From: Cellvibrio sp.
GTDB lineage: Bacteria > Pseudomonadota > Gammaproteobacteria > Pseudomonadales > Cellvibrionaceae
Assembly (NCBI GenBank): GCA_016712405.1
Contig: JADJRD010000014.1
Coordinates: 620,001-684,000 of the forward strand
Direction of reading: 5' to 3'
Length of the DNA: 64,000 nucleotides
Shown here: in pieces, positions 56,303 through 64,000 of the stretch
Layout of the letters: the number at the start of each line of letters is the position of its first letter
Numbering within the stretch: position 1 is the first letter of the stretch
Translations under genes and position numbers: made by a program
The notes under the pieces: generated by a model
Told to the model about the DNA's origin: nothing
Databases searched by the model: none
The model's input: only the letters and a program-made list of their open reading frames with translations

Positions 56303-57250
56303 GTGTCTGACCAAACTCACCAGCACAATGGGCTGCACGTCACCGTACTTTTACATGAGGCGGTTGAGCAATTGGTGACAGATCCGCAAGGATTTTACGT
56401 CGATGGCACCTTTGGGCGCGGCGGGCACAGTTCACTTATTTTGCAAAAGTTGAATGCGACAGGTCAGTTGTTAGCAATCGATAAAGATCTCGCAGCAATT
56501 GAAACCGCGCGCGAAAAATTTGCTGACGAAAAACGATTTGCAATTGCACACGCGACTTTTGCGGATTTAGCAGAATTGATTCGCACAAAAAATCTCACCG
56601 GAAAAGTATCGGGTGTGTTGTTGGATTTAGGTGTGTCATCGCCACAGCTCGATAACGCTGAGCGCGGTTTTAGTTTTATGCAGGACGGCCCGTTGGATAT
56701 GCGCATGGATCAAACGCGCGGTATCAGTGCAGCGGATTGGATTAATACCGCTGCGGAAGATGACATCAGTTTTGTTTTAAAAGAGTTGGGCGAAGAACGT
56801 TTTGGTCGTCGCATGGCAAGAGCGATTGTGACAGAGCGTGAGAAACAACCATTTTTGCGCACAGGGCATTTGGCGGCAGTCATTAAAGAAGCTAATCCTG
56901 CGTGGGAAAAAGGTAAACATCCAGCAACGCGCGCGTTTCAGGCGATTCGAATTTATATCAACAATGAGTTAGGTGATTTGGAATCTGTACTGACTCAGGC
57001 AGTTGAAGTGCTGGCACCGGGTGGTCGTTTAGTGGTGATCAGCTTTCATTCGCTGGAAGATCGTTTGGTAAAACGTTTTATTCGCCAACAGGAACAAGGC
57101 GATCGAGTGCCAAAAGGTTTGCCGATTCGCGATGAACAATTAAATCGCAAATTGAAATCGATGGGTAAGGCGATTAAAGCGTCGGATGAAGAAGTTGCAG
57201 CCAATGTGAGATCACGCAGTGCGGTTATGCGCGTTGCCGAAAAATTGTGA
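56303..57250 (+). CDS. rsmH: 16S rRNA (cytosine-1402-N4)-methyltransferase
   Basis: RsmH methylates C1402 of 16S rRNA using SAM. The 315-residue protein has DGTFGRGGHS (SAM loop), GVLLDLGVSSPQLD and the substrate region PLDMRMDQTRG. The C-terminus has VISFHSLEDRLVKRFIR. It starts with GTG after AGGAG. The stop is followed by a repeat, so ftsL begins 112 bases later. Confidence 0.97.
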   Translation: MSDQTHQHNGLHVTVLLHEAVEQLVTDPQGFYVDGTFGRGGHSSLILQKLNATGQLLAIDKDLAAIETAREKFADEKRFAIAHATFADLAELIRTKNLTGKVSGVLLDLGVSSPQLDNAERGFSFMQDGPLDMRMDQTRGISAADWINTAAEDDISFVLKELGEERFGRRMARAIVTEREKQPFLRTGHLAAVIKEANPAWEKGKHPATRAFQAIRIYINNELGDLESVLTQAVEVLAPGGRLVVISFHSLEDRLVKRFIRQQEQGDRVPKGLPIRDEQLNRKLKSMGKAIKASDEEVAANVRSRSAVMRVAEKL

Positions 57251-57251
57251 A

Positions 57252-57327
57252 GACCCCTCCTAACCTCCCCCTTGCCAGGGGGAGGAACTGTCCCCTCCCC
57301 TGGCAAGGGGAGGGCTAGGGAGGGGTC
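57252..57327. repeat. Inverted pair of CCTCCCC-type hairpin repeats between rsmH and ftsL
   Basis: The left unit is CCCCTCCTAACCTCCCCC with TTGCCAGGGGGAGG. The right unit is CCCCTCCCCTGGCAAGGGGAGGG followed by CTAGGGAGGGG. They face each other across a few bases. They interrupt the otherwise tightly packed dcw operon. Confidence 0.8.
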
Positions 57328-57362
57328 AAAGTTTTTATAAAAAAGGTAAAAAAATTTAATTT

Positions 57363-57707
57363 ATGAAATCAGTATTTAACCAACGCCAAAAAAACCTTTC
57401 GTCAGGCATGATCCTGACGATTGGTGTTTTGTGGGTATTGGTTGTGATTTCTGCTTTGGCCGTTGTTGCCAGTACACAACAAGTTCGCCGACAAATTGAT
57501 GAGTTGGAAGTTTTACGTCGACAAGCATCGCAATTACAAGTGCAGTGGGGTCAATATCTTTTGGAGCGCAGTACATGGGCAGCTTACGGACGTGTTGAGC
57601 AGGTGGCTGTTTCCGAACTCAATATGAAAGCACCCGTGTCAGATGAAATTGTGATGATTCGGATGGTGAATACCGAGATGGATAATGTCGGAGAAACATC
57701 ACCATGA
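57363..57707 (+). CDS. ftsL: Cell division protein FtsL
   Basis: This 114-residue bitopic protein has one membrane helix (about 17-40) followed by a coiled-coil/leucine-zipper region (QVRRQIDELEVLRRQASQLQ). It bridges FtsB/FtsQ to the FtsW/FtsI synthase. The C-terminal block is RVEQVAVSELNMKAPVSDE, as in FtsL. It overlaps ftsI by four bases. Confidence 0.93.
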   Translation: MKSVFNQRQKNLSSGMILTIGVLWVLVVISALAVVASTQQVRRQIDELEVLRRQASQLQVQWGQYLLERSTWAAYGRVEQVAVSELNMKAPVSDEIVMIRMVNTEMDNVGETSP

Positions 57708-59518
57708 TTATCCGTAAATCCGCACTCGAGCCGAGACAAGCCAGAATTAATTCCAAAAATGCGCAGACGCCTTTACGTGTTGCGCGTTGGCGTTTTTATG
57801 CAGTAGGAATTTTTTTGTCGGTGCTGGTGTTGGTGTTGTTTTTTCATTTGGCGAAATTACAAGTTTGGCCCAATGCTGAAAAAGGATTTGAATTTTTACA
57901 AGGCCAGGGCGAATCACGCACTTTGCGAACCGAAACGATTCCGGCATATCGCGGAGTCATTACAGATCGTAACGGAGATCCATTGGCGGTGAGTACGCCG
58001 GTTTCGGATCTTTGGGTTAATCCAAAACAATTGATGAAGGTGCCCGAACGTTATGCGGAATTGGCAAAAGCTTTATCCATTCCGACAAAAGAATTAACTG
58101 AGCGTTTAGCACGCTACAGCAAAAAAGAATTTATGTATTTGCAAAGACAAATGCCGCCGGATGCTGCCAAAACGATTTTGGATTTAGAAATCCCGGGTGT
58201 TTATGAGCAAGTTGAATATCATCGATATTATCCAGCGGGTGATGTTGCGGCACATCTGGTGGGTATGACGGATGTTGATGATCGCGGTCAGGAAGGAATG
58301 GAATTGGCTTACGATTCCTGGCTCACGGGTGTTGATGGTGAAAAAGATGTGATCAAAGATTTGCGTGGCCGCGTTGTTAAAGAATTGAAATCGAAAGCGG
58401 CACGTTCAGGGCAGGGGTTAACACTGAGTATCGATTTGCGTTTGCAATATCTCGCGCATCGTGAATTAAAAAAAGCGATTGATGCCAGTCAGGCACTTGC
58501 AGGTACTTTGGTGATTTTGGATGTATTAACGGGCGAAGTTTTAGCTATGACTAATTGGCCTAGTTATAACCCGAATGATCGCAATAGTTCACGCGGTTCG
58601 GGTATTCGCAATCGTGCCATTACCGATTTATATGAGCCGGGTTCTACTGTAAAACCTTGGGTGATTTTAGCAGCGCTGGAAAGTGGAAAATTTAAACCAA
58701 CAGATGTGATTGATACTAATCCCGGTTATTTTATGGTGGGCACCAAACCGATTAAAGATCACCAAAATTATGGTGCTATGGATCTTGCGATGACTATTGC
58801 GAAATCCAGCAATATTGCCATGACAAAAATTAGTTTTGCTTTAGATGTCAACACAGTTCGCGATATGTATGCTCGTTTGGGTGTTGGGCAGGCGATTGGA
58901 ACTGGATTTCCTGGGGAATCATCGGGCTCGTTGCCTTATTTAAAACCTGCACAAAAAATTGAACGCGCGAATTTGTCTTATGGTTACGCATTAACACTGA
59001 CACCGCTGCAAGTTGTGCAAGCTTACAGTGTGATCGCATCCGGTGGAGTAAAGCGTCCATTGTCATTGTTAAAAGTCGACAATCCACCAGAGGGCGAGCG
59101 TGTTGTAAAAAAAGAATATGCCGATCAAGTGATTGAAATGCTAACGCGTGTAGTGAGTGCAGAAGGGACAGGTAGTCGTGCAAAAGCCTTGTCATATTCG
59201 GTTGCAGGGAAAACCGGCACTGCATTTAAAGCGATGCATGGAAAATATAGCACAAAACAAATCTCATCCTTTATTGGGATCGCCCCAGTAAAAAATCCAC
59301 GCATAGTGGCCTTGATTGTGATTGATGATCCACAAGGAACGGGAATTATGGCAAATGGAGGTTGGGTTGCGGCACCTGCTTTTTCTCGGGTAGCAGAAGA
59401 TGCCCTGCGTATGTTGCAGGTTGCGCCGGATAAAATTTCCGAAAACAACGCTACCGCTGTGGCTAACAAAGAAAATAAATCTGTTGCTGAAATTAAAAGA
59501 AAAGGGGCGGCAGGATGA
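57704..59518 (+). CDS. ftsI: Peptidoglycan transpeptidase FtsI (PBP3)
   Basis: FtsI crosslinks septal peptidoglycan. The 604-residue protein has one N-terminal membrane helix (about 31-50), the pedestal domain, then the transpeptidase domain with S314 in STVK, SSN at 368-370 and KTGT at 503-506. It overlaps ftsL and murE by four bases each, so these are translationally coupled. There is no sign of damage. Confidence 0.97.
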   Translation: MIIRKSALEPRQARINSKNAQTPLRVARWRFYAVGIFLSVLVLVLFFHLAKLQVWPNAEKGFEFLQGQGESRTLRTETIPAYRGVITDRNGDPLAVSTPVSDLWVNPKQLMKVPERYAELAKALSIPTKELTERLARYSKKEFMYLQRQMPPDAAKTILDLEIPGVYEQVEYHRYYPAGDVAAHLVGMTDVDDRGQEGMELAYDSWLTGVDGEKDVIKDLRGRVVKELKSKAARSGQGLTLSIDLRLQYLAHRELKKAIDASQALAGTLVILDVLTGEVLAMTNWPSYNPNDRNSSRGSGIRNRAITDLYEPGSTVKPWVILAALESGKFKPTDVIDTNPGYFMVGTKPIKDHQNYGAMDLAMTIAKSSNIAMTKISFALDVNTVRDMYARLGVGQAIGTGFPGESSGSLPYLKPAQKIERANLSYGYALTLTPLQVVQAYSVIASGGVKRPLSLLKVDNPPEGERVVKKEYADQVIEMLTRVVSAEGTGSRAKALSYSVAGKTGTAFKAMHGKYSTKQISSFIGIAPVKNPRIVALIVIDDPQGTGIMANGGWVAAPAFSRVAEDALRMLQVAPDKISENNATAVANKENKSVAEIKRKGAAG

Positions 59519-61080
59519 GCCTCGAATTAGCGAACAAAAAAATAAAAACCCTGTTGCCTGAAATGGATTTAGGTAAGGCGGCAGACATTTCTGTGAATAA
59601 CCTGCATCTGGATTCGCGAAAAATAAATCCGGGTGGATTATTTATTGCGGTTAAAGGCCAAAAAGTTGATGGCCGTGAATTTATTGCCAAAGCGGTTGAG
59701 CAAGGTGCTACGGCTATTTTCGTTGAGGCAGATAAAAAATGGCAGGGCATTGATTGGCTTAATCACATACCCGTGATTGCAATTGAAAATTTACCGACAA
59801 AAGTTAGTGCTATTGCGGATCGTTTTTTTGATCATCCAAGCAAAAAAATGAATTTGATTGCAGTGACCGGAACTAACGGTAAAACAACCTGCAGTTTATT
59901 GGCGGCGCAGTTGTTGGCAAATTTTCAAAAAAATCCATCGGCGGTAATCGGCACTTTGGGTTATGGCATTTTGGATACAAAACTCACATCACCGATGGCA
60001 CAGCAAATTCAAATGTTGATTGGTACTGGATTAACCACCCCGGACGCTGTGACTTTGCAATCCGTTTTGTGTGATATGAAAAATGCGGGCGTGAAATCAG
60101 TTGCCATGGAGGTGTCCTCGCACAGCTTGCATCAACATCGTGTTGCGGCATTGCAATTTCACACAGCAATTTTTACCAATCTGACACAGGATCATTTGGA
60201 CTATCACGGTGATATGCAGACTTATGGAAAAGTCAAAGCGCAATTGCTGGCATTTCCTGGTCTTCAGTACGCAGTCTTGAATGCGGATGATGAATGGGCG
60301 AACAGCCTTGTCGAAAAAACGCCATCGCATGTGAAAGTAATTCGTTATTCAACACAAAAAAATGCCGATGTTTATCTGCGTAATATCCAATTGCATGCAA
60401 CAGGTGCAACTGCTGATTTAATAACCCCTTGGGGCGAAGCAACACTCGAGTCGCCTTTTATGGGTTTATTTAATCTGAGCAATTTGATTGCAGTTATTGC
60501 AGCTGTTTGCGCGCAGGGTTATTCACTTAATGAAGTTGTTGCTCAGGTTTCACAATTGGTTGCTGCGCCTGGACGTATGCAATCCATAGTATTGGAATCG
60601 CAACAGGATATTCATGTTGTAGTTGACTATGCGCACACGCCTGATGCATTGGAAACTACATTAAAAGCTATCCAACAACATAATCAACAACGTATTTGGA
60701 CTGTGTTTGGTTGCGGCGGTGATCGCGACAAAACCAAACGCCCGCTGATGGGGCGAATTGCAGAAACCTATAGCGATTGTGTTTTGGTGACTAACGATAA
60801 TCCACGATCTGAAGATCCCGCTGTCATCGCGGCGGACATTGTGCGTGGCATGAAAAATCCCCGTGCATGTTTAACGATTGCGGATAGGGCTCAAGCAATT
60901 GATATGGCAATTCAACAAGTCAAAGCGGGCGATCTGGTGTTGATAGCCGGTAAAGGCCACGAAAATCATCAAATTTTTGCGCAACAAACTTTACCTTTTA
61001 GCGATGAACAGCAAGCGCGTATTGCATTGCAACGTCGTTTGGTTAAACAAGAGTTTGTACCCAGAGGTGCTCAGTTATGA
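59515..61080 (+). CDS. murE: UDP-MurNAc-tripeptide synthetase (meso-diaminopimelate-adding)
   Basis: MurE adds the third stem amino acid. The 521-residue protein has the ATP loop TGTNGKTT (118-125) and the DNPR motif (428-431), which is the signature of meso-diaminopimelate specificity. It is slightly longer than E. coli MurE because of extra residues at the N-terminus and in loops. It overlaps ftsI and murF by four bases each. Confidence 0.97.
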   Translation: MSLELANKKIKTLLPEMDLGKAADISVNNLHLDSRKINPGGLFIAVKGQKVDGREFIAKAVEQGATAIFVEADKKWQGIDWLNHIPVIAIENLPTKVSAIADRFFDHPSKKMNLIAVTGTNGKTTCSLLAAQLLANFQKNPSAVIGTLGYGILDTKLTSPMAQQIQMLIGTGLTTPDAVTLQSVLCDMKNAGVKSVAMEVSSHSLHQHRVAALQFHTAIFTNLTQDHLDYHGDMQTYGKVKAQLLAFPGLQYAVLNADDEWANSLVEKTPSHVKVIRYSTQKNADVYLRNIQLHATGATADLITPWGEATLESPFMGLFNLSNLIAVIAAVCAQGYSLNEVVAQVSQLVAAPGRMQSIVLESQQDIHVVVDYAHTPDALETTLKAIQQHNQQRIWTVFGCGGDRDKTKRPLMGRIAETYSDCVLVTNDNPRSEDPAVIAADIVRGMKNPRACLTIADRAQAIDMAIQQVKAGDLVLIAGKGHENHQIFAQQTLPFSDEQQARIALQRRLVKQEFVPRGAQL

Positions 61081-62531
61081 TTCGAGCACTGGGTTTAAAA
61101 GAAGTGGCTGCATTTATGCAGGCACAAAATAAAGTGACTGCTGAAGTATTTAACGGCGATGCAGCATTTACTCAAGTGAATACCGATACCCGCAGTTTGG
61201 TGGCGGGCGAATTATTTGTAGCACTTCGTGGTGAACGTTTTGATGCCCATGATTTTATTCAGGATGCCGCCAATAAAAATCCAATTGCCTTGGTGGTTGA
61301 AAAATTCTTTCCTGAAATTGCGTTGCCACAATTAGTGGTGAGTGATTGTTTGCTGGCGCTTGGGAAAATTGCAGCATTTAATCGCGAATTATTTACCGGT
61401 AAATTAATTGCGATTACCGGTAGTAGTGGCAAAACCACAGTGAAAGCCATGCTGGCTTCTATCCTGCAAGAAGCAGGATCCACGCACGCGACTAAAGGCA
61501 ATTTCAATAATCATATAGGCGTGCCTTTAACTTTATTGCAATTAAATGCCGATCACCAATTCGCTGTAATTGAAATGGGTGCCAGTGGCCCAGGTGAAAT
61601 TGCTTATCTTTGTGAATTGGCAAAACCACAGGTCAGCATGATCAATAATGTGATGCCTGCGCATATTGAAGGTTTTGGTTCGATTGAAGGTGTAGCGAAA
61701 GCGAAAGGTGAAATTTATCAGGCGTTAACAGCTGCGAGTGTGGCAGTGATTAATATTGACGACCGCTTTGCGAATGGTTGGATTGCGGAATTAAAAACAA
61801 AAAAATCCATCAGGGTCAGTTTACAAAATCACGTTGCAGATATCTTTGCTTCGGATATTGGGTTGAACCACCCCACCCCGTCGGGGCACCCCTTCGAAGG
61901 AGGGGAATTTTCTGGTATTCGATTTAATCTTCATTATCAGAGTCAAGAGTTGTCTGTGACTATGTTGGCGCAAGGTGAACATAATGTCCGCAACGCATTG
62001 ATGGCGGCAGCTTGCGCTACAGCTGTAGGTGTTGATCTGCAAAAAATTCAATCCGGGCTGCAAAAGTTTTCACCAGTTTCCGGACGCATGAGTCGCTATA
62101 TCGGAATTAATAACACGCAAATTATTGATGACAGTTATAACGCGAATCCAGGTTCTGTTCGCGCAGCGATTGATGTGCTTTCAACAATTCCTGGCAGTGT
62201 ACTGGTGTTGGGTGATTTGGCCGAGTTGGGTGAAGATACGGAAAAATTACATGCCGAATTGGGTGACTATGCGCGGCAAAAAAATATTCAAAAGGTTTTT
62301 ACTTTAGGAAAACTGAGTGCGAATGTGAGTCGTGCTTTTGGTAAAGGCGCTGAACATTTTACCGATCGCGATAGTTTAATTGAAAAACTGAAACAACAAG
62401 CTAGCCCAAGTACGACTTTTTTAATCAAGGGTTCTCGTAGTGCCAGAATGGATATGATTGTAAATGCTTTGTGTGCAACTGATTCGTCCAAAAATAATAC
62501 TCATAAAATAATGGCGGGGGAGTGTCACTGA
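61077..62531 (+). CDS. murF: UDP-MurNAc-tripeptide--D-alanyl-D-alanine ligase
   Basis: MurF adds D-Ala-D-Ala to complete the pentapeptide precursor. The 484-residue protein has the ATP loop TGSSGKTT and the ending motif DDSYNANPGSVRAAID. It is longer than usual (452 in E. coli), in part because residues 264-278 (NHPTPSGHPFEGGEF) are encoded by a repeat unit inserted in frame at 61868-61908. The frame is otherwise normal. The last base of its TGA is the A of the mraY ATG. Confidence 0.96.
   Translation: MIRALGLKEVAAFMQAQNKVTAEVFNGDAAFTQVNTDTRSLVAGELFVALRGERFDAHDFIQDAANKNPIALVVEKFFPEIALPQLVVSDCLLALGKIAAFNRELFTGKLIAITGSSGKTTVKAMLASILQEAGSTHATKGNFNNHIGVPLTLLQLNADHQFAVIEMGASGPGEIAYLCELAKPQVSMINNVMPAHIEGFGSIEGVAKAKGEIYQALTAASVAVINIDDRFANGWIAELKTKKSIRVSLQNHVADIFASDIGLNHPTPSGHPFEGGEFSGIRFNLHYQSQELSVTMLAQGEHNVRNALMAAACATAVGVDLQKIQSGLQKFSPVSGRMSRYIGINNTQIIDDSYNANPGSVRAAIDVLSTIPGSVLVLGDLAELGEDTEKLHAELGDYARQKNIQKVFTLGKLSANVSRAFGKGAEHFTDRDSLIEKLKQQASPSTTFLIKGSRSARMDMIVNALCATDSSKNNTHKIMAGECH
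61868..61908 (+). repeat. GC-rich hairpin repeat inserted in frame within murF
   Basis: CCACCCCACCCCGTCGGGG followed by CACCCCTTCGAAGGAGGGGAA forms two small hairpins. It matches the general make-up of the intergenic CCCC-hairpin repeats and encodes 15 extra residues without disturbing the frame. Confidence 0.7.
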
Positions 62532-63612
62532 TGCTGTATTGGCTTTCAGAAATTTTACAAGAATATGTTCGCAGTTTTGCGGTATTTCAATATCTCACAG
62601 TGCGTGCAATTTTTGGCGCGCTCACTGCCTTGGGTATTTCATTATTGTTAGGCCCCTGGTTTATCCGTCGCCTCGCAGAATTAAAAATTGGCCAAGCCGT
62701 TCGTACTGACGGCCCGCAAACCCATTTAACCAAATCCGGCACTCCGACTATGGGCGGAGCATTAATTTTATCGGCCATTTTTATCAGCACATTGCTTTGG
62801 GCGAATTTAACCAATCGCTATGTGTGGGTAGTGTTAATTGTTACGGCAATTTACGGTGCAGTGGGTTGGGTTGATGATTATCGAAAAGTCGCTAGAAAAG
62901 ATCCAAAAGGATTACCAGCGCGTTGGAAATATTTTTGGCAATCGATTGCTGGTTTTGGTGCGGCCATATTTTTATACATGACAGCGCAAAGCCCGGCAGA
63001 GACACAATTATTTATTCCCTTCTTTAAAGATGTCGCACTGAATATGGGAATTTTTTATCTGGTATTTACTTATTTTGTAATTGTTGGGACCAGTAATGCA
63101 GTGAATTTAACTGACGGTTTGGATGGATTGGCGATTATGCCTTGCGTGATGGTTGCAGGTGCATTGGCGATCATTGCTTATCTCACAGGTCACTCGCAGT
63201 TTTCACAATATTTGAATATTGCGTACATCGCAGGTTCCGGTGAATTGGTTGTCTTTTGTTGCGCACTGGTTGGCGCCGGTCTTGGATTTTTATGGTTTAA
63301 CACTTATCCCGCACAAGTGTTTATGGGTGATGTGGGCGCATTGGCTTTAGGGGCAGCTTTGGGTTTAGTTGCAGTCATAGTTCGTCACGAAATTGTGCTG
63401 TTTATTATGGGTGGAATTTTTGTGCTGGAAACTGTATCGGTAATTTTACAAGTGGCCTCTTACAAATTAACCAAAAAAGAATTTTTCGCATGGCGCCGAT
63501 ACATCATCACTTTGAATTAAAAGGTTGGCCAGAACCACGCGTGATTGTGCGTTTTTGGATTATTACCTTTGTATTGGTGTTGATTGGGTTGGCGACGTTG
63601 AAGTTGAGATGA
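62531..63612 (+). CDS. mraY: Phospho-MurNAc-pentapeptide-transferase, frameshifted in this sequence
   Basis: MraY makes lipid I at the membrane. The ATG at 62531 overlaps the murF stop by one base. Motifs include TPTMGG, GWVDDYRK, SNAVNLTDGLDGL and FMGDVGALALG, and the protein is polytopic. The frame ends early at 63520. Adding one A to the A6 run at 63473-63478 restores KRIFRMAPIHHHFELKGWPEPRV and the last helix, ending at TGA 63610-63612 with exactly 360 residues. The HHH motif and final helix are required for activity and the gene is essential, so the frameshift is almost certainly a sequence error. Confidence 0.95.
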
Positions 63613-63723
63613 CCCCACCCTAACCCTCCCCTTGCTAGGTGAGGGAACTGAATTTACTCCGTAATTAAATCGGAGTGATTCAAACTCCTCCCCCTGGCAA
63701 GGGGGAGGCGGGGGAGGGGGTCT
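63613..63723. repeat. Inverted pair of CCTCCCC-type hairpin repeats between mraY and murD
   Basis: The left unit is CCCCACCCTAACCCTCCCC with a TTGCTAGGTGAGGG hairpin. The right unit is CTCCTCCCCCTGGCAAGGGGG with an AGGCGGGGGAGGGGG tail. They face each other across an A/T-rich spacer, as in the rsmH-ftsL gap. Confidence 0.8.
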
Positions 63724-63759
63724 GGATTTTAAAAAGTAAATTAATTTCGGAGCAAGTGC

Positions 63760-64000
63760 GTGTCACAAATGATTGCCAGTAATAATGTCAAAGCGATTAT
63801 CGGTACCGGTATTACCGGGTTATCGGTTGCACGCTTTTTGGCAAAAAATGGTCAATCATTTGTGTTGATGGATACACGCGAAAATCCACCCAATCTTGAA
63901 AAAATTAAACAAGAATTTCCGCATGCCAAAGTGCAAACCGGTCAATTGGATCTAGATACTTTATTAGCTTGCAGTGAAATTCTGTTGAGCCCAGGTGTAG
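63760..64000 (+). CDS. murD: UDP-MurNAc-L-alanine--D-glutamate ligase, N-terminal part
   Basis: MurD adds D-Glu to UDP-MurNAc-Ala. The frame starts with GTG at 63760 (CGGAG seven bases upstream) and is still open at the window edge. IIGTGITGLSVARFLA is the UDP-binding loop and ILLSPGV is conserved in MurD. Only the first 80 residues are visible; the ATP loop would lie beyond the window. It continues the dcw gene order. Confidence 0.93.
   Translation, partial: MSQMIASNNVKAIIGTGITGLSVARFLAKNGQSFVLMDTRENPPNLEKIKQEFPHAKVQTGQLDLDTLLACSEILLSPGV

Noticed and set aside
63473..63478. Programmed -1 frameshifting at A6 runs in mraY and serC
   Set aside because: Both sites would need -1 slippage on A6, which is possible in principle. 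But the same kind of correction is needed at non-slippery CC or AA sites in gltB and the HD-GYP gene, and no such programming is known for these enzymes. Sequence error is more likely.
1..64000. CRISPR arrays, tRNA or rRNA genes, insertion sequences or prophage
   Set aside because: None was seen by eye. The repeated elements are dispersed hairpins, not regularly spaced arrays, and no transposase or integrase gene is present.

Overview
The window reads as a contiguous piece of a chromosome from a gammaproteobacterium. The best guess is a Cellvibrio-like (Cellvibrionaceae) polysaccharide-degrading aquatic or soil organism. This rests on the division/cell-wall cluster order mraZ-rsmH-ftsL-ftsI-murE-murF-mraY-murD, the psd / serB-ytjB / parC neighbourhood seen in pseudomonad relatives, gltBD next to hemE, a DUF3391/HD-GYP protein, FlgT, and a secreted sialate O-acetylesterase-type enzyme. 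The taxonomic call is an inference. No rRNA, tRNA, phage, insertion sequence or CRISPR was seen.

Layout. 0-5 kb: end of an ABC-2 transporter operon, a broken solute-binding-protein gene and a pitrilysin-type M16 protease. 5-13 kb: DUF3144 protein, an interrupted sialate O-acetylesterase, a flavoprotein coupled to a glycosyltransferase, and a PMT-type glycosyltransferase paired with a PA14 protein. 12-17 kb: FlgT, a lipoprotein, serine synthesis (serC, serA), a YqfO/Nif3-like protein and a Nudix CoA pyrophosphatase. 17-25 kb: acyl-CoA ligase, an SPFH/NfeD/patatin membrane operon with two unknown genes, and a two-domain acyltransferase resembling ornithine-lipid synthase OlsF. 25-36 kb: YtjB-like membrane protein, serB, PilZ, parC, LEA-like lipoprotein, DUF2750, YcbL-type hydrolase, psd, TerC, a degenerate HD-GYP protein and hemE. 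36-43 kb: gltD and gltB. 43-47 kb: copper oxidase CopA/CopB, VIT1-like transporter, cytochrome b561 and DUF3465. 47-52 kb: a TetR-controlled MMPL exporter operon with a LolA-like protein and an outer-membrane barrel. 52-55 kb: a rhomboid protease overlapping a zinc-ribbon/TPR membrane protein. 55.8-64 kb: the dcw cluster with four MraZ boxes.

Two features run through the whole window. First, reading frames of several housekeeping genes (serC, gltB, mraY, the YcbL-type gene, flgT, the HD-GYP gene) are broken by single-base shifts, mostly at short homopolymers. mraY is essential and its two halves add up to exactly a normal 360-residue enzyme, so most of these are probably sequence or assembly errors rather than gene decay. 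Second, many intergenic gaps carry GC-rich hairpin repeats of a few related types, often as inverted pairs. One copy lies in frame inside murF, and another supplies the likely ribosome-binding site and start of a flavoprotein gene.

The most interesting biology is the TetR/MMPL operon with two operator palindromes built into its promoter, the HD-GYP protein whose metal-binding His-Asp pair has become Lys-Asp, the gltB promoter that runs straight into an intrinsic terminator, the repeat insertion in murF, and the OlsF-like acyltransferase fusion. No wholly unprecedented multi-gene system could be demonstrated from the sequence alone.
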